Positions 36,911-46,848 of a stretch of DNA of 64,000 bases are shown here, one piece after another. The translations under genes and the position numbers were made by a program. The stretch is from Sporosarcina luteola (lineage in GTDB: Bacteria; Bacillota; Bacilli; Bacillales_A; Planococcaceae), in contig NZ_JAMBOI010000002.1 of assembly GCF_023715535.1 (NCBI RefSeq), positions 310,001 through 374,000 on the forward strand. Direction: 5' to 3'. The notes under the pieces were generated by a model. The model saw only the letters and a program-made list of their open reading frames with translations. It was not told where the DNA came from and searched no databases. How positions within the stretch are numbered: position 1 is the stretch's first letter; the number at the start of each line of letters is the position of its first letter.

Positions 36911-37047
36911 TCATATTAATCAAAATAGATTAGGTCGAAACGACCCTTTTAAATCAGTGCACACACCCAGTTTATAGTGCTTATGACTAATAGCGTAACC
37001 CGGAAGTATCGTAGTACTCCGTAATTCTTTCTCCTTCAAGTTCTTCA

Positions 37048-37087
37048 CAAAAAAATAACACTCCGGAAAGTTCACCCGGAGTGTTAT
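37048..37087 (-). terminator. Intrinsic terminator after codY
   Basis: Perfect 12-bp stem ATAACACTCCGG with CCGGAGTGTTAT, nine-base loop, then a run of T on the minus strand. Closes the xerC-hslVU-codY unit ahead of the flagellar operon. Confidence 0.93.
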
Positions 37088-37093
37088 AATTTA

Positions 37094-37870
37094 TTAATTT
37101 TTTTGATTTTCAAGCTCTTCAAGGAATTTGTTGTTCAACACTTTAATGTATGTTCCTTTCATACCAAGTGAACGGGATTCGATAACACCAGCACTTTCAA
37201 GTTTACGCAAAGCATTGACTATAACTGATCGTGTAATCCCGACACGGTCTGCAATTTTGGATGCTACAAGTAAGCCTTCATTGCCATTCAGCTCTTTAAA
37301 GATATGTTCAATCGCTTCGTGTTCACTGTAAGACAATGAATTGATAGCCATTTGAACGACAGCTTTGCTGCGAGCTTCGATTTCAATTTCCTCGGATTTC
37401 TCACGTAGAATTTCCATACCGACAACTGTTGCGCCGTACTCAGCAAGAATAAGGTCATCTTCAGTAAATTTCTCTTTCAGACGTGCAAGGATAAGTGTTC
37501 CAAGACGTTCGCCGCCGCCGATGATTGGAACGACAGTCGTCAAACCTTCCTTGAATAGTTCGCGCTCCTCTTCAGGGAAGACCGAGTAATCACTGTATAC
37601 ATCAATATTCGAAGACGTTTCATTCACTTCAAAAAGTTTTTGCGTGTATTCTTCAGGGAATTTACGCTCCTGGAACATTTGCTTCATACGTTCATTGTCA
37701 ATTTGATGGTGGATTTCAAGGCCAAGCAGTTTTCCTTTTCTGCTGACGATGAATGCATTGCATTCGATGACTACGCTTAATTTCTCAGCCATTTCTTTGA
37801 AGTTTACAGGTTTTCCAGCAGTTTCTTGAAGCATTGCGTTGATGTTTCTTGTTTTTGTTAATAAAGACAT
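37094..37870 (-). CDS. codY: GTP/branched-chain-amino-acid sensing repressor CodY
   Basis: Global nutrient regulator that represses amino-acid, transport and often motility genes when GTP and isoleucine/valine are high. 258 residues: N-terminal GAF ligand-binding domain, linker helix, and C-terminal winged helix with recognition region about 203-222 ([20 protein letters not shown]). ATG 37870 has GGAGG upstream. It follows hslU by 83 bases; internal promoter elements there are weak. Its position next to the fla/che operon is the same as in B. subtilis, where CodY binds the flgB promoter region; I do not find a clear CodY box here. Confidence 0.97.
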   Translation of the reverse strand: MSLLTKTRNINAMLQETAGKPVNFKEMAEKLSVVIECNAFIVSRKGKLLGLEIHHQIDNERMKQMFQERKFPEEYTQKLFEVNETSSNIDVYSDYSVFPEEERELFKEGLTTVVPIIGGGERLGTLILARLKEKFTEDDLILAEYGATVVGMEILREKSEEIEIEARSKAVVQMAINSLSYSEHEAIEHIFKELNGNEGLLVASKIADRVGITRSVIVNALRKLESAGVIESRSLGMKGTYIKVLNNKFLEELENQKN

Positions 37871-37953
37871 GATTATTTTTCCTCCTAATAGTTCCTTATG
37901 GGTTTAAGAATATTCTAAAGCTTTTCAATCATTAATTAAACTAAAACGTTTCA

Positions 37954-39357
37954 CTATAAGATAAAATGTGACAAATCTTTGTTTTTTACGATATCCTTCA
38001 ACTTTTCATCGACATATGCCACAGTTATCTTGATCGAAGATGGTCCGATTTCCGCAGCTTCATACGACAACTCTTCGAGCAATTTTTCCAATATCGTGTG
38101 CAGCCTTCTTGCGCCGATGTTTTCTGTATTATCATTCACATCGAACGCAATTTCCGCCACCCTTTCGATGGCATCTTCCGAAAACTCAATTTCGACATTT
38201 TCCGTCGCCAATAATTTCTCGTACTGCTTAATCAATGAAAAGTCAGGTTCTTTTAAGATTCGGACAAAGTCTTCTTTCGTGAGCTTTTCAAGTTCCACTC
38301 GAATCGGAAAACGGCCTTGGAGTTCCGGAATGATATCCGAAGGCTTCGACATATGGAATGCACCTGCAGCGATGAAAAGTACGAAGTCCGTTTTTACCGG
38401 GCCATATTTGGTTGTTACTGTCGAGCCTTCTACGATCGGAAGTATGTCCCTTTGGACGCCTTCCCTTGATACATCAGCAGATGACCCGCCACCGTTGCCG
38501 CGGCTTGCGATCTTATCCATTTCGTCGATGAAGATGATGCCGGATTGCTCAGTGAGTTCAACAGACCTTCTCGCGATCTCGTCATGATCGATCAATTTAT
38601 CCGCTTCTTCGGCTTGAAGGATTTTTCTTGCGTCCTTCACTTTCATTGTGCGTTTCGTCATCTTTTTGGGCATTAAGGAAGATAAAGCATCCTGCATGCT
38701 TGCACCCATTTGCTCCATTCCCGAACCTTGGAGTGCATCAAACATGGAAGGCTGCTGGGAGGAAACCTCGACAGTAATCGATTGATCCTCTAATTCACCA
38801 GCGGCTAGACGACGGGCGATTTCTGACCGTTTCCGGCTCATATCATCCGCTTCCTCAGGATTCTTCTCATCCTCATCGTCCTTTTGTCCAAATAGCATTT
38901 CAAAAGGGTTCTGCATATTGACTTTGCGCTTTTTTTCCGGAACGAGCAATTCGACGAGTCGTTCTTCAGCAAGCTTTTCCGCCTGACCTTTAACGGACTC
39001 CCGCATTTCCTCCCGGACGATGCGGACGGCCGACTCGGTCAAGTCCCTTACCATCGATTCGACATCTCTTCCTACATATCCGACTTCCGTGAATTTCGTC
39101 GCTTCCACTTTAACGAACGGGGCGTTAACGAGCCGAGCTATCCTTCTAGCTATTTCCGTCTTCCCGACGCCTGTCGGTCCGATCATTAAAATGTTCTTAG
39201 GGATAATTTCCCTTTTTTCCTCATCAGTCAAAAGGCTTCTTCTATACCTGTTTCGGATGGCGACGGAAACTGCCTTCTTTGCAGCATCCTGTCCTACAAT
39301 ATACCGATCCAGGTAAGCAGTAAGCTCCCGCGGGGTCAATTCCTGCTTCTTATTCAT
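37954..39357 (-). CDS. hslU: HslU (ClpY) ATPase subunit of HslUV protease
   Basis: AAA+ unfoldase feeding substrates to HslV. 467 residues: Walker [14 protein letters not shown] near 59-71, an inserted I domain (about 110-245, charged), Walker [12 protein letters not shown], sensor/arginine region GRFPIRVEL and a C-terminal segment ending KDLSHFIL used to dock into HslV. ATG 39357 overlaps the hslV stop by four bases. Confidence 0.97.
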   Translation of the reverse strand: MNKKQELTPRELTAYLDRYIVGQDAAKKAVSVAIRNRYRRSLLTDEEKREIIPKNILMIGPTGVGKTEIARRIARLVNAPFVKVEATKFTEVGYVGRDVESMVRDLTESAVRIVREEMRESVKGQAEKLAEERLVELLVPEKKRKVNMQNPFEMLFGQKDDEDEKNPEEADDMSRKRSEIARRLAAGELEDQSITVEVSSQQPSMFDALQGSGMEQMGASMQDALSSLMPKKMTKRTMKVKDARKILQAEEADKLIDHDEIARRSVELTEQSGIIFIDEMDKIASRGNGGGSSADVSREGVQRDILPIVEGSTVTTKYGPVKTDFVLFIAAGAFHMSKPSDIIPELQGRFPIRVELEKLTKEDFVRILKEPDFSLIKQYEKLLATENVEIEFSEDAIERVAEIAFDVNDNTENIGARRLHTILEKLLEELSYEAAEIGPSSIKITVAYVDEKLKDIVKNKDLSHFIL

Positions 39358-39896
39358 TTGAGTACCTCCACAATTATCCGATCATTTGTGTAGACACATA
39401 TTTCTGCAGCAGTCTCAAGTGCAGCCTTGGCAATTTGCTCGGCGTCGAGTGTATCACCGCTATATTTCTTTAGAGCACGACCGGCCGCCAATGCATAATT
39501 TCCACCTGATCCGATTGCAAGCACGCCATCATCCGGCTCAATTACTTCACCGGTTCCTGAAACGAGCAGAAGCTTGTCTTTGTCAGCGACGAGCAGCATC
39601 GCCTCCAGCTTCCTTAAGATGCGATCACCCCGCCACTCTTTCGCCAATTCCACAGAGGCGCGTTCCAAATTGCCATTGAATTCGCCGAGCTTGCCTTCGA
39701 ATAACTCAAAGAGGGTGAAAGCATCAGCGACAGACCCTGCAAATCCTGCAATTATTTTACCGCCAAAAAGCCTTCTCACCTTTTTAGCAGTATTTTTCAT
39801 GACAACGGATTCTCCCATTGTCACTTGCCCGTCACCCGACATCGCACAAACACCTTTGTGCCGGATGGCAAAGATTGTTGTAGAATGAAATTCCAT
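39354..39896 (-). CDS. hslV: HslV (ClpQ) peptidase subunit
   Basis: Proteasome-like N-terminal-nucleophile peptidase. 180 residues. The Thr-Thr-Ile motif that provides the catalytic Thr1 in E. coli appears here after a five-residue leader MEFHS, so either the leader is removed or, as reported for B. subtilis ClpQ, another residue serves as N-terminal nucleophile. [15 protein letters not shown] and [14 protein letters not shown] are conserved core segments. ATG 39896 has GGAGG at eight bases. Part of xerC-hslV-hslU-codY. Confidence 0.96.
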   Translation of the reverse strand: MEFHSTTIFAIRHKGVCAMSGDGQVTMGESVVMKNTAKKVRRLFGGKIIAGFAGSVADAFTLFELFEGKLGEFNGNLERASVELAKEWRGDRILRKLEAMLLVADKDKLLLVSGTGEVIEPDDGVLAIGSGGNYALAAGRALKKYSGDTLDAEQIAKAALETAAEICVYTNDRIIVEVLK

Positions 39897-39908
39897 TAGC
39901 TCATCCTC

Positions 39909-40811
39909 CTAAGCCCGCGGATGTGTTTTCATATACGTTTTCCGCAGATGCTCTTTCGTGATATGCGTATATACCTGAGTCGAAGATAAATGACTATGAC
40001 CAAGCAATTCCTGTACCGTTCGCATGTCTGCACCATTTGATAGTAAATGCGTCGCAAAGGAATGACGGATCATATGCGGATATATCCTACCGGGGATTGA
40101 TGCCTTTTCCATCATTGCATTCAGTACATGACGTACGCCTCTGTCAGTAATCGGGTCACCACGCAAATTGACAAACAACGAATGATGACTTTTCTTCTTC
40201 ATAAGCATAGGACGACTTTTATCCATATAGGATTCAAGAGCATCCTGAGCAAAGCTGCCGAATGGGACGTAACGCTCTTTCCTGCCTTTGCCCATTACTT
40301 TGACGATGCCGAGAGAATTATCGATATCGCCTAATTCGATGGATGTCAGCTCACTAACCCGGATTCCGGTGGCATAAAGCAGTTCTAGAAGCGCGCTATT
40401 GCGTAATGATTTCGGATCTTCACCAGCACATGTTTCAAAGAGTGATTCCAATTCCTTTTCATAAAAAAAAGCCGGAAGCCGCTCTTCCTTCTTTGGATGG
40501 TGCAATAAACGGAATGCATTATCATTTATCCCGAATCGAGCATTGCCAAACTTATAAAAAGAACGAATCGATGAAATCTTTCTTGAAATCGTTTTCCTTG
40601 CGAAACCTTTGTCATACAAAGTTGTTATATACAATCTTGCTTCGGGATATTCGACATTGTCTAGCTCAGAAATTCCTTCTTGGGATAAAAAGGAGAGGAA
40701 CTCGCGAATATCATTGCTATATTCCGAAACTGTCCGGGATGAATAGTTCTTTTCGAGGCTAATATAGGATATGTATTCGTCAAGAACAGCCTTTGGACTA
40801 TTTCGTTGCAA
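39909..40811 (-). CDS. xerC: Tyrosine recombinase XerC (CodV)
   Basis: Site-specific recombinase that resolves chromosome dimers at dif with XerD. About 300 residues: N-terminal SAM-like core-binding domain, then the catalytic domain with GIRVSEL (Arg), KGRKERYVP (Lys), HMIRHSFATHLL (His-x-x-Arg), LGHSHLSSTQVYTH (His, and the nucleophilic Tyr). I start at TTG 40811 because GGGGGTGA sits just upstream and the predicted transcript begins near 40836; an ATG at 40826 would have almost no leader and no ribosome-binding site. No mobile element surrounds it. Confidence 0.93.
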   Translation of the reverse strand: MQRNSPKAVLDEYISYISLEKNYSSRTVSEYSNDIREFLSFLSQEGISELDNVEYPEARLYITTLYDKGFARKTISRKISSIRSFYKFGNARFGINDNAFRLLHHPKKEERLPAFFYEKELESLFETCAGEDPKSLRNSALLELLYATGIRVSELTSIELGDIDNSLGIVKVMGKGRKERYVPFGSFAQDALESYMDKSRPMLMKKKSHHSLFVNLRGDPITDRGVRHVLNAMMEKASIPGRIYPHMIRHSFATHLLSNGADMRTVQELLGHSHLSSTQVYTHITKEHLRKTYMKTHPRA

Positions 40812-40842
40812 GTGTTTCACCCCCATATGAATCACTCTGTCA

Positions 40843-40870
40843 ATTATAACAAAATTGGAACATGTTTGAA
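40843..40870 (-). promoter_or_regulatory. Promoter of xerC-hslVU-codY
   Basis: Perfect -10 TATAAT (40843-40848) preceded by TGT (extended -10), 16-base spacer, -35 TTCAAA (40865-40870). A second weaker candidate has TATAGT at 40964-40969 and TTGCCG at 40988-40993 with an 18-base spacer. The remainder of 40836-41137 holds the topA terminator and no gene. Confidence 0.75.
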
Positions 40871-41068
40871 TAGTGGTTATTTTTTCTTTTTTTGACCTGC
40901 TCGGTTTTCACTATTGATCGAATAGGAGAACTAATTCGGAAATTCAAAAGTCATCCACGATTCACTATAACGTAAACTATATTGTTCCGGCAACATAATC
41001 GTCTTAGGTTGTCTGACATCTGCTGTATTTTTAGACACAGTTTGTTCAATTTTTAGGCGATGTACACA

Positions 41069-41111
41069 TTAAAAAGCTGCACAATGCGGATTTTTTCCGA
41101 CATGTGCAGCT
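41069..41111 (-). terminator. Intrinsic terminator after topA
   Basis: Minus-strand AGCTGCACA pairs with TGTGCAGCT; the interior also pairs TCCG with CGGA around a T/A-rich loop, and TTTTAA follows. Located 27 bases past the topA stop. Confidence 0.8.
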
Positions 41112-41137
41112 CTCACTTGCTCAAACGTCTCCGGCCT

Positions 41138-43213
41138 TTATTCTTGTGCATCCTCTTTATAATCACATTCCGTACATTGGATTTGCACACCTTTTTTAAG
41201 CCTTTTTTCGACTAATGTGTTTTGACATTTCGGACACGGTCTGGCAATCGGTTTATCCCATGATACATATTCACATTCAGGATATCGATCACAGCCGTAG
41301 AAAATCCTTTTCGTTTTGCTCTTCCTCTCGACAACTTGCCCTTCTTTACATGACGGGCAGGTGACTCCAATCGGTTTGATGATTGCTTTTGTGTTTCTGC
41401 AATCAGGGAAGTTTGAGCAAGCCATGAATTTCCCATATCGGCCCATTTTAAATACCATCGGAGAACCGCACTTCTCGCAATCCTCACCGGCAGGCTCATC
41501 TTTAATTTCGATTTTTTCCATCTCTTCATCGGCAACTTTAACGTGCTTCTCGAATTCTTTATAAAATTCATCTATGACTTGCTTCCACTCAATTTCTCCA
41601 TCCTCAACATCATCGAGGTTCTTCTCCATATCGGCAGTGAACTTGATGTTAATGATATCAGGGAAGTATTGATTCACCGCTTGGTGGACGATCTCGCCAA
41701 GCTCAGTCGGAACGAACCGTTTGGCGTCCAGCGTTACGTAGCCCCGTTTTTGAATTGTGTCCAACGTCGGCGCATAAGTTGACGGCCGGCCTATTCCAAG
41801 TTCCTCGAGTGTTTTTACAAGACGCGCTTCCGAAAACCTCGGAGGTGGCTGCGTGAAATGCTGCTTCGGATCGATTTCGCTCCCTTTCACTCGCTCCCCT
41901 TTTTCAAGCGGAGGCAGAATGCGGTCCTTTTCCTCTTCCTGATCGTCTTCCCCTTCGATATAAACCTTCATAAAGCCCGGGAATTTCACTTCTGAGCCTG
42001 TCGCCCTGAATTTTACATCGCCATTCATCAGATCCGCCGTGACCGTGTCAAGCACTGCAGGCGCCATCTGGCTAGCCACGAAGCGTTCCCAGATCAATTT
42101 GTAGAGTCTGTGCTGATCGCGTGATAAATACTGTTTCATCGCTTCAGGCGGCCTCATGACCGAGGTCGGTCGAACAGCTTCATGTGCATCTTGCGTGTTG
42201 GCTGATTCTTTCGCCTTTGCCTTGGACGTAGCGATGTACTCCTTGCCGAACATCGTTTCGATGAAGGAGACGGCTTCTCCTTTTGCACTTTCTGATATTC
42301 GTGTTGAGTCCGTTCTCATATACGTAATGAGACCCACGATGCCCTCTTTGCCGGTATTGATCCCTTCATAGAGCTGTTGGGCAAGCATCATTGTTTTTCT
42401 TGCCCTGAAATTCAATTTGCGTGCAGCTTCCTGTTGCAAGGAGGATGTTGTGAATGGAGGAGCTGGATTCCTTCTCCTCTCCTTCTTGACAACATTGGCA
42501 ATCTCGAATTCATCGCCAGACATTTTCGAAAGGACTTCATCGACTTGCTTTTTGTTTTCCAGCTTCATTTTCTTCTGCGCATCACCGTAGAAGGAAGCCT
42601 CGAATGTTTTGCCATCTTTACTGAACTTTCCGCTGATGCTCCAGTATTCTTCAGGGATGAATGCCTTTATTTCATTCTCCCGGTCAATGATCAATCGCAA
42701 TGCGACCGATTGCACACGTCCGGCGGACAATCCCTTCTTCACTTTCTTCCAAAGGATCGGGCTAATGTTATAGCCTACGAGTCTATCCAATATCCTTCTT
42801 GCCTGTTGGGCATCGACCCGGTTCATATCTATCGGACGTGGAACTTTGAAAGATTCCTTAATCGCATCTTTTGTAATTTCATTGAACACGACGCGGCAAT
42901 CCGAGTTGATATCCACACCTAATTGGTGTGCCAAATGCCATGCAATTGCTTCTCCTTCCCTGTCGGGGTCAGCCGCGAGGAAGATTTTCTTCGCTTTTTT
43001 AGCGTCTTTTTTCAACTCTTGCAATATAGGGCCTTTCCCGCGAATCGTGATGTATTTCGGTTCATAATTGTTTTCAGTGTCCACGCCCATCTGACTGCGA
43101 GGCAAATCCCGCAAATGCCCGATGGAAGCACGAACCTTATACTTCTTGCCTAAGTAGCGTTCAATAGTTTTCGCCTTGGCGGGCGATTCTACAATTACTA
43201 AATAATCTGCCAT
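41138..43213 (-). CDS. topA: DNA topoisomerase I
   Basis: Type IA enzyme relaxing negative supercoils. 691 residues: N-terminal Toprim ([32 protein letters not shown]), catalytic tyrosine Y298 in [12 protein letters not shown], and three C-terminal four-cysteine zinc fingers (CEKCGSP, CPSCKEG, CPKCQNT). ATG 43213 has GAGGAGG nearby. It follows dprA as in B. subtilis, but trmFO, which normally comes next, is missing. Confidence 0.98.
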   Translation of the reverse strand: MADYLVIVESPAKAKTIERYLGKKYKVRASIGHLRDLPRSQMGVDTENNYEPKYITIRGKGPILQELKKDAKKAKKIFLAADPDREGEAIAWHLAHQLGVDINSDCRVVFNEITKDAIKESFKVPRPIDMNRVDAQQARRILDRLVGYNISPILWKKVKKGLSAGRVQSVALRLIIDRENEIKAFIPEEYWSISGKFSKDGKTFEASFYGDAQKKMKLENKKQVDEVLSKMSGDEFEIANVVKKERRRNPAPPFTTSSLQQEAARKLNFRARKTMMLAQQLYEGINTGKEGIVGLITYMRTDSTRISESAKGEAVSFIETMFGKEYIATSKAKAKESANTQDAHEAVRPTSVMRPPEAMKQYLSRDQHRLYKLIWERFVASQMAPAVLDTVTADLMNGDVKFRATGSEVKFPGFMKVYIEGEDDQEEEKDRILPPLEKGERVKGSEIDPKQHFTQPPPRFSEARLVKTLEELGIGRPSTYAPTLDTIQKRGYVTLDAKRFVPTELGEIVHQAVNQYFPDIINIKFTADMEKNLDDVEDGEIEWKQVIDEFYKEFEKHVKVADEEMEKIEIKDEPAGEDCEKCGSPMVFKMGRYGKFMACSNFPDCRNTKAIIKPIGVTCPSCKEGQVVERKSKTKRIFYGCDRYPECEYVSWDKPIARPCPKCQNTLVEKRLKKGVQIQCTECDYKEDAQE

Positions 43214-43328
43214 TTATCATGTTCCTCCTCATAGAGGTTCCCTTACTGCACATTCGCAGGGCTGTCTCTTATTCCTGCCCATTCCGGATCTTGGTGATTC
43301 CGGATGTAAAAGGATATCTGTTGCAAAA

Positions 43329-43355
43329 TGTATAACAGATTCGAATTAAAATCAA
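43329..43355 (-). promoter_or_regulatory. Weak candidate promoter of topA
   Basis: TGT followed by TATACA (43329-43334) with TTGATT (43350-43355) at a short 15-base spacing. Lies in the 171-base dprA-topA gap. Spacing is poor, so confidence is low. Confidence 0.4.
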
Positions 43356-43384
43356 CCTTTTCAGTAAAAGGAATGTTTTACCCG

Positions 43385-44269
43385 TCATAGAACAGAGCAG
43401 CTTTCAAGCACTTGAAAGCCGTTCCAAATAGGCTTTGCACCTTGTTCAATCAATTTATTCGGCCCGAGGGATAAAGCAGAGGTAATCGGCCCGGGAACCG
43501 CGTAAACAGCCTTCCCGTGCTCAAGCGCGTGATCCACGGTGCTCATTGTTCCGCTCTTTTCCTCAGATTCAGTGATAATGACAGACTCCGACAATCCGCT
43601 GATAATCCTGTTTCTCATTGGAAATGTCCATCTCGCCGGCCTCATATAAGGTGGATATTCCGTTAGCAGTAAGTGGCGTTCAACAAGCAATCTTGCAAGC
43701 TCTTTGTTTTCATGAGGGTACAGATGGAATAAACCGTGTCCAAGTACCGCAATCGTCTTTCCTCCAAATTGAATGGCAGACTCATGTGCCATTGTATCCG
43801 CCCCTTTAGCGAGGCCGGAAACGATGACCGCTCCACGATAGACAAGCGGCGGAACGACGAATGAAAGCGCTTCCTTAGAATAGTTGGTGGCTTTTCTGGA
43901 ACCGATGATTGCCACTTTCATAGAAGCATCCAATATCGTTGGATCACCTTTAACATAGAGGACTGTTGGAGGGTCGACCAGCCATTTCAACGGCTTCGGA
44001 TACGCCGGATTCGTAATTGGAATAGGGATGATTTTCTCTCGTTGATAAAGAAGGGGGAAAGGAGTTTGTTCATGCCGTTTCAACTGTTCATTCAGTTGGA
44101 CTGCTTTTGCTTTGGGGAGTTTCAGCAGTCTCGCCAGTTCGTCAGTTTGATAATTGAACAGATGACGAAGATCGGGGTCCATCTTCAAGATTTCCGCTAC
44201 TTTGTTAAATGGGACGGGGTAGATATAATGCAAGGCAAGCAACTTTCGGTCGACGTCTGTGAGTACCAC
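43385..44269 (-). CDS. dprA: DNA processing protein DprA (Smf)
   Basis: Loads RecA on incoming single-stranded DNA during natural transformation. 294 residues: an N-terminal helical extension and a Rossmann-like core with IGSRKATNYSKEAL, SGLAKGADTMAHESA and AVLGHG, and a C-terminal ITSALSLGPNKLI. It starts at GTG 44269 behind AAGGAGG. It stands between sucD and topA as in B. subtilis, and signals that competence machinery may exist elsewhere in the genome. Confidence 0.95.
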   Translation of the reverse strand: MVLTDVDRKLLALHYIYPVPFNKVAEILKMDPDLRHLFNYQTDELARLLKLPKAKAVQLNEQLKRHEQTPFPLLYQREKIIPIPITNPAYPKPLKWLVDPPTVLYVKGDPTILDASMKVAIIGSRKATNYSKEALSFVVPPLVYRGAVIVSGLAKGADTMAHESAIQFGGKTIAVLGHGLFHLYPHENKELARLLVERHLLLTEYPPYMRPARWTFPMRNRIISGLSESVIITESEEKSGTMSTVDHALEHGKAVYAVPGPITSALSLGPNKLIEQGAKPIWNGFQVLESCSVL

Positions 44270-44298
44270 AAGATTCCTCCTTCAGATTCCGGATATGC

Positions 44299-44337
44299 AA
44301 AAGAACAGCATGCAGTTATCCTGCATGCCGTACTGTT
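44299..44337 (-). terminator. Terminator after sucCD
   Basis: GCATGCAG pairs perfectly with CTGCATGC across a five-base loop; outer AACAG/CTGTT extends the stem; CTTTT follows on the minus strand. It begins three bases after the sucD stop. Confidence 0.75.
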
Positions 44338-44339
44338 CC

Positions 44340-45242
44340 TCAATGCGTTTTACATTTTTCGTAAAGACCTTTTTCTTTAATTACTTTGATCAATGTTTCT
44401 CCGATTACGGAAGGTGTGTCAGCTGTTTCAACTCCAGCAGCGTTAAGTGCTTTGATTTTCTCTGCAGCTGTTCCTTTACCACCGGAAATAATTGCGCCAG
44501 CATGCCCCATACGCTTTCCTTCTGGTGCTGTTTGTCCGCCGATGAAGCCGACAACAGGTTTTGTCATGTTCGCTTTCACCCATTCAGCAGCTTCTTCTTC
44601 AGCTGTACCGCCGATTTCACCGATCATGACGACCGCGTATGTTTCTGGGTCTTCGTTGAATTCTTTTAGTACGTCGATGAAGTTTGTGCCGTTTACAGGG
44701 TCGCCACCGATACCGACAGCAGTTGTCTGACCGATGCCTGCTTGTGAAAGCTGATGTACAGCTTCGTACGTCAATGTTCCAGAGCGGGATACGACGCCAA
44801 CATGGCCTTTCGTATGGATGTAGCCTGGCATGATACCGATCTTACACTCATCGGATGTAATGACACCCGGGCAGTTCGGTCCGACAAGACGTGTTTTCTT
44901 GCCTTCCATGTAGCGCTTCACTTTCACCATGTCAAGAACCGGGATATGTTCTGTAATACAGATGGCCATATCCAATTCCGCATCGACAGCTTCCAGAATC
45001 GCATCTGCTGCAAACGGAGCCGGAACGTAAATGACAGATACATTGGCACCTGTAGCTTTTACAGCTTCTTCAACTGTATTGAAGACAGGTACTCCTTCAA
45101 CTTCCGTTCCGCCTTTGCCCGGTGTTACACCGCCGACGATTTTCGTGCCATACTCTAGCATCTGCTTCGTATGGAAAAGTGCTGTTGAGCCTGTAATTCC
45201 TTGTACAATCACTTTTGTATCTTTATTAATATAAATTGCCAT
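44340..45242 (-). CDS. sucD: Succinyl-CoA synthetase alpha subunit
   Basis: TCA-cycle enzyme making succinate and ATP or GTP from succinyl-CoA. 300 residues: CoA-binding Rossmann domain with [17 protein letters not shown] and the phospho-histidine H247 in [16 protein letters not shown]. It follows sucC by 18 bases, and the two subunits are surely co-expressed. Confidence 0.98.
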   Translation of the reverse strand: MAIYINKDTKVIVQGITGSTALFHTKQMLEYGTKIVGGVTPGKGGTEVEGVPVFNTVEEAVKATGANVSVIYVPAPFAADAILEAVDAELDMAICITEHIPVLDMVKVKRYMEGKKTRLVGPNCPGVITSDECKIGIMPGYIHTKGHVGVVSRSGTLTYEAVHQLSQAGIGQTTAVGIGGDPVNGTNFIDVLKEFNEDPETYAVVMIGEIGGTAEEEAAEWVKANMTKPVVGFIGGQTAPEGKRMGHAGAIISGGKGTAAEKIKALNAAGVETADTPSVIGETLIKVIKEKGLYEKCKTH

Positions 45243-45260
45243 CGTTTGTCCCTGCCTTTC

Positions 45261-46421
45261 TTAGCCTACGAGTTCAACAATCTTTTGTGCACCGTCCGCC
45301 ATTGTGTCAGCAGCGATGATATTCAAGCCTGATTCGTTCAATAGCGCTTTGCCTTTGTCAACGTTCGTACCTTCTAAACGCACAACAAGCGGCACTTCAA
45401 GACCGACTTCTTTCGCAGCCATAATAACACCTTCTGCGATTACGTCACATTTCATGATGCCTCCGAAAATATTGACGAAGATTCCTTTGACATGCTCGTC
45501 AGAGAGGATGATTTTGAATGCTTCCGTAACTTTTTCAGCTGTAGCGCCGCCCCCAACGTCAAGGAAGTTGGCCGGTGATCCGCCGTAGTAATTGATTGTA
45601 TCCATCGTCGCCATCGCAAGACCTGCACCGTTAACCATGCAGCCGATGTTGCCATCTAGGGATATGTAGCTAAGGTCGTACTTGGAAGCTTCGATTTCTT
45701 TCGGATCTTCCTCATCGAAATCGCGTAATTCGACAATATCTTTATGACGGTATAATGCGTTGTCATCGAAATTGAATTTTGCATCCAATGCCAGTACATT
45801 GTCATCGCCTGTAACGACAAGTGGATTGATTTCAACGATTGATGCATCTTTTTCGTCAAATACTTGGTAGAGTCCTAGCATGAATTTCGCAGCTTTGTTC
45901 ACAAGATGTGTAGGGATGTTCATATTGAATGCCATGCGGCGCGCTTGGAACCCTGTAAGGCCGACGACTGGATCAATGACTTCTTTGAAGATCTTTTCAG
46001 GAGTCTCTTCAGCGACTTCCTCAATGTCCATTCCGCCTTCTTCAGACCCCATAAGAGTAACGCGATCCGTAGCGCGGTCGAGTACAAGACCCAAATAATA
46101 TTCTTTTTTGATATCTGATCCTTCTTCGACAAGAAGTCGTTTAACTTCTTTTCCTTCAGGGCCTGTTTGATGGGTTACAAGAGTTTTACCAAGAAGCTCC
46201 TTTGCATACTCGCGCACTTCGTCAAGATTTTTGGCGATCTTAACGCCACCTGCTTTACCACGCCCGCCAGCATGGATTTGCGCCTTAACTACGATTACGT
46301 CCGTACCGAGTTCTTTTGCCGCCTTTACAGCTTCATCGGGAGAAAAAGCTACCCGACCATTTGAAACAGCAACGCCATAATCTCTGAGCAGCTGCTTTCC
46401 TTGATATTCATGGATATTCAT
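45261..46421 (-). CDS. sucC: Succinyl-CoA synthetase beta subunit
   Basis: ATP-grasp subunit giving nucleotide and substrate specificity. 386 residues starting [17 protein letters not shown], with [17 protein letters not shown] in the nucleotide-binding domain, [11 protein letters not shown], and [14 protein letters not shown] near the power helices of the C-domain. A clean promoter and GGAGG site precede it. Confidence 0.98.
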   Translation of the reverse strand: MNIHEYQGKQLLRDYGVAVSNGRVAFSPDEAVKAAKELGTDVIVVKAQIHAGGRGKAGGVKIAKNLDEVREYAKELLGKTLVTHQTGPEGKEVKRLLVEEGSDIKKEYYLGLVLDRATDRVTLMGSEEGGMDIEEVAEETPEKIFKEVIDPVVGLTGFQARRMAFNMNIPTHLVNKAAKFMLGLYQVFDEKDASIVEINPLVVTGDDNVLALDAKFNFDDNALYRHKDIVELRDFDEEDPKEIEASKYDLSYISLDGNIGCMVNGAGLAMATMDTINYYGGSPANFLDVGGGATAEKVTEAFKIILSDEHVKGIFVNIFGGIMKCDVIAEGVIMAAKEVGLEVPLVVRLEGTNVDKGKALLNESGLNIIAADTMADGAQKIVELVG

Positions 46422-46469
46422 CTTACATCCTCCATTCGAACTTGTAGCTCATAATTTACTGCCGTATCC

Positions 46470-46498
46470 ATTGTAGTAAAGATGTAAAATAATGTCCA
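46470..46498 (-). promoter_or_regulatory. Sigma-A-type promoter of sucCD
   Basis: -35 TGGACA (46493-46498), 17-base spacer, -10 TACAAT (46470-46475), about 50 bases before the sucC start. Both hexamers match those of the fla/che promoter at 36881-36910. Confidence 0.85.
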
Positions 46499-46548
46499 CA
46501 CTTGTTGTTGCCATATAAGCATTTTTTGATATCTTTTGATAGTTTCCG

Positions 46549-46848
46549 TCATTTAATCCTATTATTCTTCCGTGAACCATGCTCCCGGTCCACTTGGTAG
46601 ATATATGCAAACACTTCTGCCACTGCTTGATATAGTTGTTCCGGAATCGTTTCATCCACTTCTAGCTGCCCTAGCAATTCCACAAGTGTCGGATCTTCCT
46701 GTACCGGAACATCGTGTTCTTTCGCCTTCTCCAAGATATTTTCTGCAATCTTCCCTTTTCCTTTGGCGACAACCTTCGGGGCATCCCCTGCATTCGGATC
46801 ATAGGAAAGCGCAATCGCCTCTTTACGGGTATGTTTCTGTTCTGTCAT
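46549..46848 (-). CDS. ylqH: FlhB C-terminal domain homolog (YlqH type)
   Basis: Stand-alone relative of the FlhB/YscU cytoplasmic export-switch domain. 99 residues; KEAIALSYDPNAGDAPKVVAKG aligns by eye with the FlhB segment directly after NPTH, and AEVFAYIYQVDRE with its C-terminus. It lacks membrane helices and the NPTH cleavage site and begins about where cleaved FlhB would begin. Start ATG 46848 overlaps the ylqG stop by four bases. B. subtilis has the same gene between ylqG and sucC; a role in export switching is inference. Confidence 0.88.
   Translation of the reverse strand: MTEQKHTRKEAIALSYDPNAGDAPKVVAKGKGKIAENILEKAKEHDVPVQEDPTLVELLGQLEVDETIPEQLYQAVAEVFAYIYQVDREHGSRKNNRIK

Noticed and set aside
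36950..37047. c-di-GMP riboswitch or other leader upstream of flgB
   Set aside because: Some GC-rich complementary bits are present but the conserved class I or II motifs are not, and the region is upstream of the likely promoter.
37871..37953. CodY autoregulatory box in the hslU-codY gap
   Set aside because: The best match to AATTTTCWGAAAATT is only about half the positions, not better than chance in A/T-rich DNA.
39909..40811. Integrase of a mobile element
   Set aside because: The tyrosine recombinase sits in the conserved xerC-hslVU-codY order and matches housekeeping XerC; no attachment sites or cargo surround it.
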